Assembly (NCBI GenBank): GCA_013398615.1
Contig: VZSR01001477.1
Location: 1,868,929-1,932,928 of the forward strand
Direction: 5' to 3'
Origin: Brachypodius melanocephalos
Lineage: Eukaryota; Chordata; Aves; Passeriformes; Pycnonotidae
Length of the DNA: 64,000 nt
Part shown: in pieces, positions 23,101 to 32,981 of the stretch
Layout: each line of letters starts with the position of its first letter
Position numbering within the stretch: the first letter of the stretch is position 1
The notes under the pieces: generated by a model
What the model was told of the DNA's origin: nothing
Seen by the model: only the letters and a program-made list of their open reading frames with translations
Databases searched by the model: none
Translations under genes and position numbers: made by a program

Positions 23101-25689
23101 AGACACTATCCCATGGGCTGATGTTTGAGTCTCCTGAAAAGTGATTACGGGAAGAGGCAATTGGAAAGTTCTGAAACTTTTTTTAGATTTCCTCCTGTAG
23201 ACTTCAGGAGGCCCACAAGAAGGATGAGAAATCTTCCATATCCTTCCTCAGACACCTTACTCCCTCTACTGCCTCCCAGCAGACCACCTAAAATATGCAG
23301 GAGCAGAAGCCTGAGGTGTGCCCAGCTGTGGGTGTATGTGTGTGAGTGGAAAGGCACATCTTTGAGTGTGTGTGGAAGTACAGCTGCACGTCTGCACGTC
23401 TGTGTAAACAAGCTGAGCAGACCCAGAGTTTGGGGAGATGTGTTGCTACCATGTTTTTTCCCAAAGCCTTCACAGGAAACTGAAATGGAGCAAAGGCTGG
23501 ATTATTTTTTTGCTGCTGGAATTCCCAAGGAGGCCAGATTAGTTTGTCAGCTCCTGATGACCTTGCTAATACAACTGTTTAAAATATTAACTTTTAAAAT
23601 AAGACTATTTCATCCTTCCTATCTGCACTAGATCTCAGCTAGATGAGTTCAGTGAACCATAATTTATCGCTTTAGCTTGTTGGTGGTTTGGTGACTATGT
23701 GCAGTTGCAATGTGAAAGGAAAATGGGAGAAAACACAACTCATCAGCCTTAGAAACATGTTTTCATTCTGTGTGTTCGTGTGTGTATGTCTGTCATAATT
23801 CATTACTTCCCCTGACCTCTACTTTGACAGAAAAAAATCACTCAGCTAGAGAGATAACCTTTATATCTTAAAGTCAAAATTCCTTTGTCTATGGATTTGG
23901 AATGTGAATGTAAAATTAAATTTGAAGTGGGAATTCACTTTTCAGTGCTAACTGAAGAGTAATTGAGTTACTCCAACATATTCTCAGAGAACAAAGACAC
24001 GTGGGCTTAATCACAGTGCATCAGGGCAAGGATACACTGAACAGACAACAGATTTTTAGAGTGAAGACAAATTTAGCAAAGGAAAACAAATAGGAAAGGA
24101 TATAGTTACTGGCTGACAAGACCTGTACTATGAATGGAGGCTAAAAATGTCTTGTCTGATGTTATTTGTACATTAAAAAAATCAACATTCAGGAAAGATA
24201 TATAGGTAAAAGTGGAGAAGACATACAAAACTATATATCGTATAACGGTGGGTGCAAATGAGGAATGACTGGAGAAGTCTGAGTATGTCAGAAATTATAT
24301 CATATACATGTAGTACTGATAGAGAGAGAGAGTTTGGAAAAACGGAAGGGCAGTTGCTGAGTGTGAAGCTTGATCAAACCAAAGGGAACAGAGCAGGAAT
24401 GAAAGACCATACAGTCTGAGATAACAACAAGAGCTGACAAATCTTCCTTTCTGTTCATTTAGTAACAAACAAGTGAAAAATACCTATCCATAAATAGCAT
24501 CTATACATGGATGGTAGAAGGCCTGAGACTCAGAATGAAGCTTTAAGTGACTGCCAAGTTTAGAAAGGATTATACATCAAAGCTTGAATACATGGTTACT
24601 CCAGACACCGCTGGTAACCACAATGTTTGTGTCCCAGTCCGTCATGCAACGTTTTCCAGGGATGCACAATGCAGCTTGTTAAGGATGAATACCGAAACAG
24701 AAATGCCCTCAAAGTATAGTTTCACGTAAAAAATCATCAAAATTTTATGTCAAATCTATCTTTGAAACAAATTTAAGAAAATGTTTGAATGTATTATCAG
24801 TAATTCCTGCATTTTAGGATTTAATTTGTTTTAAAGTAATTACACAATCTCATTATTAAATTATGCTTCTCATTATTAAATTTTTCAAATACTTGGGCTT
24901 TGTCACTTGAGAAATCTGAATTGTTTGTTTTGTTCACCCTTTTCCTACCATTACAGTGGGAATTCTAATGAGGGGAAGCATTTGTGTTGAAAAACATCTA
25001 TGATCTTGTACACTCTTTTGACACCTTTTCTCTGATGTCAGTTGTGTGTTTCCATTAATTTTGTTGACTGGCTGGGCTGATGGCATCCTGAGGTTCAGCA
25101 CTAGACATCATATATGGATCCACAGGGCAAATGGGTGACAAAGTAAGGAACATGACTCATCAGCCCTTGCTCTAAAGTGAACAATCCATTCTTTTGACTC
25201 ATGTGATCTCTTCAGACTATTTTCTAACATGATTGCAGAGAACTTGTTAAATACTTGTTGCTTGTTTCAGAGGTAAACTAATTATGTGTGAAGTAAAGCA
25301 AACCAAGCATTGCAGAAAACAAAAGATGGACTATCTAAGTTTAACTGTATTCATTTCATGTGTTCCAGATTCAGAACAATCTGTGGGCAGGGAATGCGGC
25401 CAGTGGTTCTGTGGTTACCTCCTGCATGCTGCCACGAGATACGTCCTCCTGTATGACACCTTACTCCCATTCAACCCGGACAGATTCTGGCTACACAGGC
25501 TTTTCAAACCACCAGAATCAATTCAGTCACATGCCCCTCAATAATTTTTTCACTGACTCGTTGCTTTCTGGGGCAACCAATGGACATGCCTTTGAAACCA
25601 AGCCAGAGTTTGAAAGGAGGTCCTCCAGCATTGCAGTTCTACGGATGAAAGCCAAAGAGCATGCTGCCAATATTTCTTGGGCCATGTAA
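7675..25689 (+). CDS. ALX1: ALX1 (CART1) paired-class homeodomain transcription factor, complete spliced gene
   Basis: The coding sequence is join(7675-7900, 10077-10381, 13965-14093, 25369-25689): 981 bases, 326 residues plus TAA. ALX1 is a nuclear activator of the aristaless-like group. It binds palindromic TAAT sites as a dimer and acts in neural-crest-derived craniofacial and limb mesenchyme. Loss causes frontonasal dysplasia in humans, and haplotypes at the locus are associated with beak shape in Darwin's finches. Visible in the sequence: the ALX1 N-terminus MDFLSEKFALKS; a homeodomain at residues 132-191 with the WFQNRR recognition helix (W179, Q181 = position 50, N182 = position 51); and an OAR motif around 305-319 (SSSIAVLRMKAKEH) before the terminal SWAM. 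All junctions are GT-AG and phase-compatible, with no frameshift or internal stop. The product length equals that recalled for human ALX1. No other ALX paralogue fits the N-terminus. Confidence 0.98.
8081..8110 (+). repeat. A homopolymer (30 bases)
   Basis: An uninterrupted run of 30 A directly upstream of the intron 1 CpG island. Confidence 0.95.
8160..8560. promoter_or_regulatory. CpG island in ALX1 intron 1
   Basis: The stretch is dense in CpG and G+C and starts about 260 bases after exon 1. Long open frames on both strands are composition artefacts, with no domain. It could hold an alternative promoter or a Polycomb recruitment site, which is an inference from composition and place. Confidence 0.65.
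10077..10381 (+). CDS. ALX1: ALX1 coding exon 2 (residues 76-177, first three quarters of the homeodomain)
   Basis: The acceptor is AG at 10075-10076, after a pyrimidine-containing stretch. The exon completes codon 76 (Val) and continues NYGITKVEGQPLHTEL. It carries the basic SKKRRHR nuclear-localisation-like run, then the homeodomain from residue 132 (RTTFTSLQLEELEKVF, helices 1 and 2) to Q177 (homeodomain position 46). The donor is GTAGGA at 10382. The 305-base length gives entry phase 1 and exit phase 0. Reading through the donor adds 29 codons before a stop at 10469-10471, so retention of intron 2 would give a protein lacking the recognition helix. Confidence 0.98.
10382..13964 (+). other. 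ALX1: ALX1 intron 2
   Basis: A GT-AG phase-0 intron of 3583 bases that splits the homeodomain between positions 46 and 47, a common intron position in paired-class homeobox genes. It is AT-rich, with a small AT/TG repeat at about 10830-10890. I see no other gene or recognisable transposon. Confidence 0.95.
13965..14093 (+). CDS. ALX1: ALX1 coding exon 3 (residues 178-220, recognition helix)
   Basis: The exon begins VWFQNRRAKWRKRER, the DNA-contacting helix 3 of the homeodomain (positions 47-60), and continues through GQIQQAKSHFAATYDIS to SYPQ. Gln at homeodomain position 50 places it in the Q50 paired-like class, which favours TAAT-N3-ATTA-type palindromes. The acceptor AG is at 13963-13964 behind a short pyrimidine tract, and the donor GTATGG is at 14094. 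The exon is 129 bases (43 codons) with phase 0 on both sides, so skipping it would keep the frame while deleting the recognition helix. Confidence 0.98.
14771..15419 (+). mobile_element. CR1 LINE, 5'-truncated copy
   Basis: The sequence matches the 3' part of avian CR1: a degraded end of the reverse-transcriptase frame (around GTGAGGCCACACCT and TTCTGGGGCCCTCACT), then the 3' UTR, ending in the typical CCTTAGTGATTCTATGAATC tail. Many stops and small indels show it is dead. 5' truncation is the normal outcome of CR1 target-primed insertion. Confidence 0.95.
17510..17562 (-). mobile_element. Short CR1-like fragment, reverse orientation
   Basis: GGTGGTCTGGTCCAACACC and its flank resemble the reverse complement of the CR1 3' UTR. 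It is short and diverged. Confidence 0.4.
20405..20571 (+). mobile_element. CR1 fragment, left part (interrupted by LTR)
   Basis: AGTGGTGAAGCACTGGGAC, TTGCCCATAGA and GGCTGGATGGGCCTTGAG match the CR1 3' UTR. AATCCTGGAGGC leads toward the CR1 end, where the LTR begins. Confidence 0.85.
20572..21030 (+). mobile_element. Solo LTR of an endogenous retrovirus (ERV1-like), inserted in CR1
   Basis: The 459-base element has perfect 9-base terminal inverted repeats (TGATGCCTT at 20572-20580 and AAGGCATCA at 21022-21030) and starts TG and ends CA. TTTT flanks both sides, consistent with a 4-base target duplication of gammaretrovirus-type integration. A TATA-like CATAAAAATG lies at about 20847 and sets the + orientation. 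No internal retroviral genes are present, so this is a recombined solo LTR. Confidence 0.8.
21031..21062 (+). mobile_element. CR1 fragment, right part (3' tail after LTR)
   Basis: The tail-like AAATTTTTCTGAGAATC after the LTR is what a decayed CR1 3' end would look like if the LTR split the element. Confidence 0.45.
25369..25689 (+). CDS. ALX1: ALX1 coding exon 4 (residues 221-326, transactivation region and OAR motif)
   Basis: The acceptor TGTTCCAG ends at 25368 and the exon begins IQNNLWAGNAASGS. It encodes a Ser/Thr/Asn-rich segment (MLPRDTSSCMTPYSHS, then GFSNHQNQFSH) typical of ALX1. The conserved OAR (aristaless) motif SSSIAVLRMKAKEH follows near the C-terminus, and the protein ends NISWAM with TAA at 25687-25689. 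The OAR motif modulates transactivation and DNA binding in this family. The exon contributes 106 residues and is intact. Confidence 0.98.
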   Translation: MQNNLWAGNAASGSVVTSCMLPRDTSSCMTPYSHSTRTDSGYTGFSNHQNQFSHMPLNNFFTDSLLSGATNGHAFETKPEFERRSSSIAVLRMKAKEHAANISWAM

Positions 25690-26130
25690 TATAGCAGTAC
25701 CCTCTCTCAATTTCTTTTTTTTTTTTTTTTTAAAGCAAACTAAAACTGTTTTTTATTTCCCATATTTAAAGGGAACAACAATAAGCTGCTGTGTGTGGAA
25801 TGCTAGAAATCACAATATACATGATGTCTGCTTAAAGAAATGCAATATAATATTTAACAATAAACCAAGATTAAACCAAATAGATTTACCATTCATCAAG
25901 CTCAACAAGCCTTCTTTGTTTCGCTTTTTATATATGTTTTGTTGTACCTGTTGATGAAATATGATTATAGAACCTGCAAAAAAAAGAAAAAAGAAAAATA
26001 AAACTACTAAGCAAATGTGTCTATTCCATGGTTTTTAGCAGTCCTGTACAAAAAATTCATGCTTTACAAATGCATGCTTCATAAAGGAACAACTTGGTAA
26101 AGGATAATAAATTTATTATACTAAACCCAT
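25690..26130 (+). other. ALX1: ALX1 3' UTR with alternative poly(A) signals (approximate end)
   Basis: Three AATAAA hexamers follow the stop codon, at 25859-25864, 25997-26002 and 26106-26111. The second sits in an A-rich stretch. Use of the last two would give a 3' UTR of roughly 330-440 bases. A T-rich run follows the stop at about 25715-25731. The true cleavage site cannot be read from sequence alone. Confidence 0.55.
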
Positions 26131-28137
26131 GATGTAAATCTCCAAGCACACCATGCAAAGAAGGAAATATATGACCACTTCGTGTTGTAGGTAGAATTTG
26201 TGGACAGAGTTCTCTCAGCACTGTGCTGCTGCTCTAAGCCAGCTCTGCTGTTTTGCTAAATGCATGTTGAGCTTGTTGAATTTATATCAATGAATATAAT
26301 GTAATAAGGATACAAAGTATTACTTTATCTTGTGGAGTTGAGTGTATCTCTATTAAAGATAATGAGGTTTTTTTTTGTCAAATATAATGCTAGAAGTAGG
26401 ATCACAGTGTTTACTAGAGTTTTCAACGATGTGCACAGATTACGTGTCAGTGTACTTAAATTAAATCTTACAGGTTACAGATGTCATGAAGCTTAGGTGA
26501 CTAAAAGACAACATGGAATAGTACTCCTACACTTTTAACAGAATACAGATTAGGGAAAAACCCCAAACAACACAACACTGAGCTCCTACTACCAGTACAG
26601 TCCATCTTTTCTGGGTTTTGCTACTCTGTGGTAAAATTGAAACAAAAAAAACTCCAAGAAGGCTTTGTAACTGATTTTAGGATGATATTAGAGTACTGTT
26701 CATTTAGTTTTAGTTACATTTTGTTGAAGTTTTGCTTATATGCTTTCCAGAGTGTAAAACTAGTTTGCTACCTTTAAAGCATATAGGGGAAATCTTTTTG
26801 ACTGCAATGGCAGCAGGATTTGGCTCTCAGCTCCCAGCCTATCACAAAGGAATTAAAATGTCAGCAGACTTTCTGACATTTCTGGCGGAAAAAAAATAGA
26901 GGAGAAGAAAAATACTCTACATCTGGAGAATTGATATCCGCTTTGATTTACTTCTCCTCCCATTCCCCTGTCACATTCCAAGCTCCTTCAGATGAGTGAA
27001 ATGTCAGCCTCTTTGAAAGCAACAGTCAGTCTCTCAGGTTCATAAAGGCAAAGTAAATTAATTGAAATAAAGAAGGACTTGCATGGCTGTGATTAGAACA
27101 GGATACAACTCTCGGGGCAGCCCCTGCTCGTTCTTGCTTTTCTCTCTGGCCGTTAGTTAGGAACAGAGGGTGCATGAGGGAAGAAGGGAAGATCGGGAAG
27201 CGGATTCCATCACAGCAACTGCACAACTATCACTACTCACAAAAACAAACACACAGGAATCCTCAGGTTTTCTCTTCTCCCACTCAGGGGGGCTAAACTT
27301 GTAACAAAAATAGGAGATGGACTCATTCTTTACCCTTTCAAGGGAATAAACAAATTTGACTTTGAAACCATGAAGATCAACTGAAAATGGGATTTTTGCA
27401 GCAGTTTTACACAGCTGAAAGGAAGATTGTCCTATTTTCCACTAGTAATAAACTCAGATTTTAACACATACATATACTCCAATTTGTGGTTTCCTGATTC
27501 GATTCTCCTTCTAAAAATTAGCTTCAACTTTGGCCTGAGGAGCTGGAAAAGAGTATTCTGGCTAGAAGTTATCTTTTCCATTTTTTATGGTCTGTTTGGA
27601 CAGCAGTAAAACTAGGCTTATGATTCAAAGTGAAAAAAATAATTATTGGTACAGGTAGAGGCATTAATTTTGGATAGACAATTTTGCCACATGCAGAAGG
27701 ATGAAAATAATGGAAATACAAGGGATTTTTAGCAAACTCTTTTCAGTTAATTTTTTTTTCTTTGTTGTATTTTATTAAGTTTCCACATAATTATGTTTAA
27801 GGTATAATGCTTAGAACATGCCAAAGTGATTTCCAGAACTTTTTGTTAGGGTTTAATTAGTGGACAAAGAAACAAAAGTTAAGCTGGCAATCTCTGATCC
27901 ATTTTTGTTGTTGCCTTTTTCAATTTACTTATTTATTTCCATAGCAGAATTTGCTGTTGTTTTCTTCTGAAATTCCCCCAAAATAATTTGTACAAGGCTT
28001 TTTATGTCAGGAGTAAAATGTAACATTTCCTAGGAATTTATTACAATTGCAGATTTATTACACAATAAATATCCATTTTCAAAATATTACAACAATTTTA
28101 GATGCTTCAAGCCTACAAAATCAAAGGGGAAAATAGA
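26131..28137. other. Downstream intergenic DNA, nothing recognised
   Basis: AT-rich unique sequence. Short open frames only, no repeat family and no RNA gene seen. Confidence 0.6.
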
Positions 28138-28440
28138 AGACCGTGTCATCTTCCTGCTGATTTTAATTAAGCGAAAGGGACGCAATCCTAATTAATCCTT
28201 CATCCTCAAATCTAGCAATGGAAATTTTTCGTTACTTGTTGCCAGCATAACTTTATACATTAAATAAATAGGTATTCAGCCCCTCATTAAACCTGAGGTG
28301 TGATAAGTTGCAGGCCCGCATTAAGCTTGTCGTGCTCTTGCATCAGCCTCGTCTCGAAGGATGAATGATGGCCTGTTGGTTTGCAGCGTTTCATTTAGCT
28401 AATGAAAAAGTATCTTCGTGTTAGATGTCAAGCACTACAA
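28138..28440. promoter_or_regulatory. Candidate conserved noncoding element with homeodomain-type TAATTA sites
   Basis: This stretch stands out from its AT-rich surroundings by many preserved CpGs (GCGAAAGGGACGC, GTCGTGCTC, CTCGTCTCGAAGG) and several TAATTA/ATTA cores (TTTTAATTAAGC, CTAATTAATCC, CATTAAACC, GCTAATGAA). It has no open frame. CpG retention suggests selection or lack of methylation. An enhancer of ALX1 is an inference. Confidence 0.4.
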
Positions 28441-28674
28441 CAGGGTCACATTCTGCCAGTTTTATTTAGTAGTGCTTTACTCCGTGAGTAGTGGCATTGA
28501 TGGGAGCGGGACTACTCGCATAGGCCAAAATTGTGAATCACTTGTAAATGTTTATTCACAATGGCCCCATTCATGCAAAAAAAGCCTCTCAGCACAACAT
28601 GAGTAATCGGTTCATAATCAGGCCCAGCTTAAGGTACTATTCAGCCCGAGAAAGGATGGCAGAATATGGCCCGT
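28441..28674. mobile_element. Fossil hAT-like inverted-repeat element (MITE type)
   Basis: The left end CAGGGTCACATTCTGCCA (28441-28458) and right end TGGCAGAATATGGCCC (28656-28671) are imperfect terminal inverted repeats, 14 of 16 bases matching once GGGTCA and GGGCCA are aligned. CAGGG is the usual start of hAT elements. Internally, GAGTAGT at 28486-28492 is mirrored by ACTACTC at 28511-28517, giving a second inverted repeat. A clear 8-base target duplication is not visible, as expected for great age. It abuts the CpG-bearing block upstream. Confidence 0.55.
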
Positions 28675-29826
28675 GCTGGCTTAAGGCCAGACTCAGATTT
28701 TTTAACCAGGATGAGTAACTCCTTATTCCACAAATAGTGCAAAGAGACCCAACAGGGCTATTTGTAGTGTTCTCTTTTTCTAAGAAAATTCTAGAAAAGA
28801 GACATTTCAATATATGTAAATAATTTAAGTGAGTTTCTATGAAAGAGAAATGATTTTTTTTTCTACTGGATTCTACTCCCACATTTGACAGGATTTGTGT
28901 TCTCGTGCTTTGACTTACCACTTAATGATATCTTTTCTTGAGCAACTAATCTTTTCACTGCTTCTTGAACATGTGGAAAAAGCACTAAAAACAAAAGGGG
29001 GTGATTTACATAGCCTTCCTGCCAAGCATGTTAACTAATGTTTGAGATGTTGGACCATCATGCTATGCTGAGAAGTAAATTTATTGAACTTTTGGGCAAA
29101 GAGTCCCTGTCCTGTTAAAAGAGAAAGTGAAATATTGTTCTAATTATTGATGCACTCTGTTTTCTCCTGTGATTGATTCATCAACATTTTGAAAATCTTA
29201 AGCCTGCATTTTAACAAATTTCTGAACAAATTAATTTACCTCTGAAATGCAAATTTATTTATATTATGATTTTTACGGACTCATAAGATGGACAACACTG
29301 CATTTAGCAGCTGAAGATGGTCAGAGAAGTTTGACAAAAATTATTTCTACCTACAGTTTAACAGTGTTACATACCACAGGAACATATCAATGAAAGCATC
29401 TTCTATTGCTGAGAATAAGTTGAAATGAACTATATTTCTCATTTCACTTCTTTACTGCCATAATATTTTATACGATGAAGTGCTGAAAAAATCCAGTTCA
29501 ATATGTTAAAGTAATTTTATTTTGACTGTGAATTTTATGGTAAGGCCTTGAAGTATAAAATTTAACACACCTATACTGTGCATTTAGTAATGAGATCATT
29601 TAACATGAAAGAAGTAGATTATTTTGTTTTGCAAACAATAAAATATTACAGGTTTTCTTTCCAAAATTACAAAGTTGTTTTATTCATAAATTTCTAAATA
29701 TCCGTGCTATTTCAAAATCAGAGTTAAATTAGGCTGATCAGAGTTAGAATCCATTAAAACCACTTATTTTTCTTAGTTTCAAAATATTTTCAGGCCGAGT
29801 TCTTTCTGTAACAAGAATTTCTTCCC
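28675..29826. other. Intergenic DNA, nothing recognised
   Basis: AT-rich unique sequence without a supported gene or known repeat. Confidence 0.5.
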
Positions 29827-30394
29827 TGCAGTGGTTTAAGGCCAGCCAGCAGCCAAGCCCCACGCAGCTGCTCACTCACTCCCACACCAGAGAGACTGGG
29901 GAGAGAACAGAAAAGGTAAAAGCTGGAAAACTTGTGGATTGAGATAAAGACAGTTTAATAGGGGAAACAAATGCCACACACACAAGCAAGGAACTCATTC
30001 ACTTCTTTCCTTGAGCAGCCAGGTGTTCAGCCTTCTCTGGGGGAGCAGAGCCCCATCACAGTGACAGTGACTTCAGAAGACAAAGGCCATCACTCCAAAC
30101 GTCTCCCCTTCTTACCCCCACGTTATACACTGAGCATGATGCCATATGGTGTATCCCTTTGCTCAGCTGGGGTTACCTATCCAGGCTGTGTCTCCTCCCA
30201 GGCTCCCAGCACCCCAGCTTCCACGCCAAGGTAGCAGCATGAAAAGCCCAAAAGGCCTTGGCTTCCTGTAAGCACTGCTCAGTGATAACAAAACCTCTCT
30301 ATGTTATCAACTCTCTTCAGCACAAATCCAAAACACAGAGCCACAGCAGCCACTGGGAAGAAAGTTAACTCTACCCCAGCTAAAAACCAAGGCA
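29827..30394 (-). mobile_element. Solo LTR of an avian endogenous retrovirus, reverse orientation
   Basis: The 568-base element starts TG (29827) and ends CA (30394). Its sequence is of a widespread neoavian LTR family: GTGGTTTAAGGCCAGCC at the left edge, AGATAAAGACAGTTTAATAG, and CCATATGG near the centre. On the minus strand the TATA region (GTGTATAAC) is followed by the R/U5 part, which sets orientation. TTCCC at 29822-29826 and TTCCT at 30395-30399 form a near-perfect 5-base target duplication, suggesting an ERVL- or ERVK-type integrase. There is no internal coding region. Confidence 0.85.
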
Positions 30395-32489
30395 TTCCTC
30401 CAGCACCTTCATACCCAAATAACAAGTGGCTCACTCCCTCCCAGAATGCATAGTTCTTATTCATCTGCAGTCATCTTTTTAAATTTGGCTGGCATTAGAA
30501 TGATGAAGTAGTGTACAGTGAATGGGAATATGATGGCTGGGGACAGAATAATCATCTGGGAGGAGTGTCAGAGTACAATGCTGGAGTAAGGTGCAAGCCT
30601 AAACCCAGTGCATAGGGTTCCCCCCCATGCCTAAACCACTCTCCCTGGATCTCACCAGGACCTGGCAACATAAGGCTTATTCTATTGTCACCTTTCCAGT
30701 ATGGGTTTAAGGAGGGATATAAAGAATCAAAAGTCTTGAAGAGGTAGGGCTGGTAAGTGTAAGACAGTCACTGGCAATAAATACACACTGTGAAATTAAG
30801 AGTAGTTTTGTGGAGAAGTGTCTCTAATCATGAATTTCAAGATTTATTTTTCTGTGCATTTTTGAAGCAACAGGAGGACAGAGCATTAAAGCAAAAGCAC
30901 AGCGATGGTCAAACAGTGAGTCCATTCCTGGAGCACAGCCGTTCTCCTTTGTACCACAGGCTCATTAAAACTGATGTGACCGAGGCATGCAAATGAAGGA
31001 ATATATCACAACCCTACCACAAAAAATAGATTTGAGATATTGTCCTGCTCCTGCCAGTTATTTTTAATCTGTTTAAATAACAGCATAAAAATTATATACT
31101 TCCTCATCAAATCTTCTCAAACAGTCCACATAAGACATATAATACAAAGAAAAACAAACAAAACCAAGAAGGTAAATCTTCAAAACCCCTTATTATCTCA
31201 AGGAATAGGGATTTGTGAGCCTTTATCCTTGTGAGGCCTCACACTCAACAGCTCGACTTCAGCTTGACTCATACTGCCCAACTTCATAACAGTGATTATT
31301 CCCATAGGCATAACTAGTGCACTAGACTAATAAATACATCAATGTATAGGAAATAATATTGGTTAAAGTAATTGATGTTAGCATGAAAAACATAATTTCA
31401 AAAAGTGTAGGTTATAGGATCAGGTCAAAAATCACCATTTCTTATAGAGTGGAACTTGATGGTTCACAAGATGCTGTTACAGGAGTGCTTTCCTACGCCT
31501 TGGTTCTAACTGTAGCAACTTTCTGTAATCTAATAGCTGTTTGCTTCATCTCTCAGAAGCTGGGTTCTGCATTTTATTTAATAATTTTTTTATTTTAATG
31601 ATGAAAAATAATTGAAATAGGCCTGATTCTCCCTGCCTCCTACTCCTGTGAGAAAATCCATTTATGTGTACAAACTGCAGTTTAGTCTCACTATTATTAC
31701 GGTGAGACAAAGTCTTCTGCTTTAATCCAGTAGTTGCAAAAGATTTCATTTTTAATACTATTACTGCTCTGTGAGTGAGCAATTTATTGATATAGAGGGG
31801 AATGACTAAGTTGTGTAAATGCCTTTTTTGATTAAAACCCAAACCCTGAATTTGCTTAGTTTTGGTTGAATACAGTGTGATTACAATTAACAAACTACTT
31901 GTAGGTGTGATAAAGTCCTAGTTAACACTTGCATAATATTTTTGTCCATCTAAGAAGAAAAGGGCATCATTAAAATGAAGCTTTGTCAAACAGCATGCTC
32001 AAAGACAGAGAGAAGTATCTGAATATTTGTAAGATTCTATTTACTCAGGTGTGTTTACCGAAATCGTTTCAGTTTAATAATTAGAAATGGAAAACAGCTG
32101 AGATTGTTAATGGAAAATAACAATATAAAACATGTTAATTGTATTTTTCTTTCAAAGTGATATTGGAGGAACAACCCTGCTTTTTGTGTACTATGAATGA
32201 TTTTTCTCATTACTTGTTATAAACATTTTAGTATATAATGAAATACATATTTATATATGGAAAAATCTGTGACATATTACTTAAACACATAGGATAAATA
32301 AAACACTAAATGATTTTTGAGATCTTTTAGAAAAAGTTCTGCAATAGAGATCAGAGTGACGGAGTATTATTTAGCAAATGCTTAAGTAGTATATACAATG
32401 AGCAAAGAGGAAAATACACTAATTATCTGGGAGTTTATTGAATGTTTAGAGCCAGAAAACTCAGTGTTGGCAAGGAGGAATGAAATATT

Positions 32490-32580
32490 CTTTACTCAAA
32501 AATCTCCTTGTGATCAAGTCCTAATTGAAGTTAACAGGAATCTTGCCAGTGATCTCACTTGGGAGTAGGATATGATCCCT
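32490..32580. repeat. Ancient repeat-like segment
   Basis: Alternating half-palindromic phrases (CTAATTGAAGTTAACAGGAA, CTCACTTGGGAGTAGGAT, GATCCCT) resemble old amniote repeats built of AATTGAAGTCAATGG-like units ending in GATC-CCT. It is diverged and the family is not named. Confidence 0.35.
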
Positions 32581-32649
32581 AATAAGCACTTAATAGATTT
32601 ACTATGCTAAACTGAATTGTCCTGGAACAACATTAGTTAGTTTATATGA

Positions 32650-32702
32650 CTTTTTTTTTTTTTGTTTGTTTGTTTTTTGTTTTTTTTTTGTTTTTTTGTT
32701 AA
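32650..32702 (+). repeat. T-rich/TTTG low-complexity tract
   Basis: Runs of T are interrupted by single G residues. Confidence 0.9.
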
Positions 32703-32931
32703 GGTAGTCCCTGCTGCTATTTTTAAAACAAAGAAATTATTAAATCAGTGGTTTACATCTGATTTGCTATAATGGTTTCCATGTTCGTGTTTGATTGTTT
32801 TCCAGAATTAGAGAGACAAGGATAGAATGAGCAATGCTTTTTGTTTTCAGGCAGATGTGTACTAAGAGGACTTAGTTTAGTGTGAAAGCAGTTCTATGCA
32901 TATGCTAAATCATCAGTGCAGAGGCATTAAC

Positions 32932-32981
32932 TATAAACTAATTGGACTAAACCTTGTATAAACTAATTGGACTAATCCTCT
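32932..32981 (+). repeat. 25-base tandem duplication
   Basis: Two adjacent copies of a 25-base unit beginning TATAAACTAATTGGACTAA. The copies differ only near their right ends. Confidence 0.85.

Larger units (their letters stand above)
14094..25368 (+). other. ALX1: ALX1 intron 3
   Basis: A GT-AG phase-0 intron of 11275 bases. It contains a 650-base CR1 copy, a minor reverse CR1 fragment and a CR1 fragment split by a solo LTR, each listed separately. The remainder is AT-rich unique sequence. The longest open frame (23125-23631, + strand, 168 codons) has biased Arg/Pro/Ser/Leu content and no recognisable domain, and I do not call it a gene. Confidence 0.95.

Noticed and set aside
23125..23631. 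168-codon open frame in intron 3, longest outside ALX1
   Set aside because: It has low-complexity Arg/Pro/Ser/Leu content, no domain and no splice or promoter context, and it lies within an intron of the sense gene. The overlapping minus-strand frame is equally meaningless.
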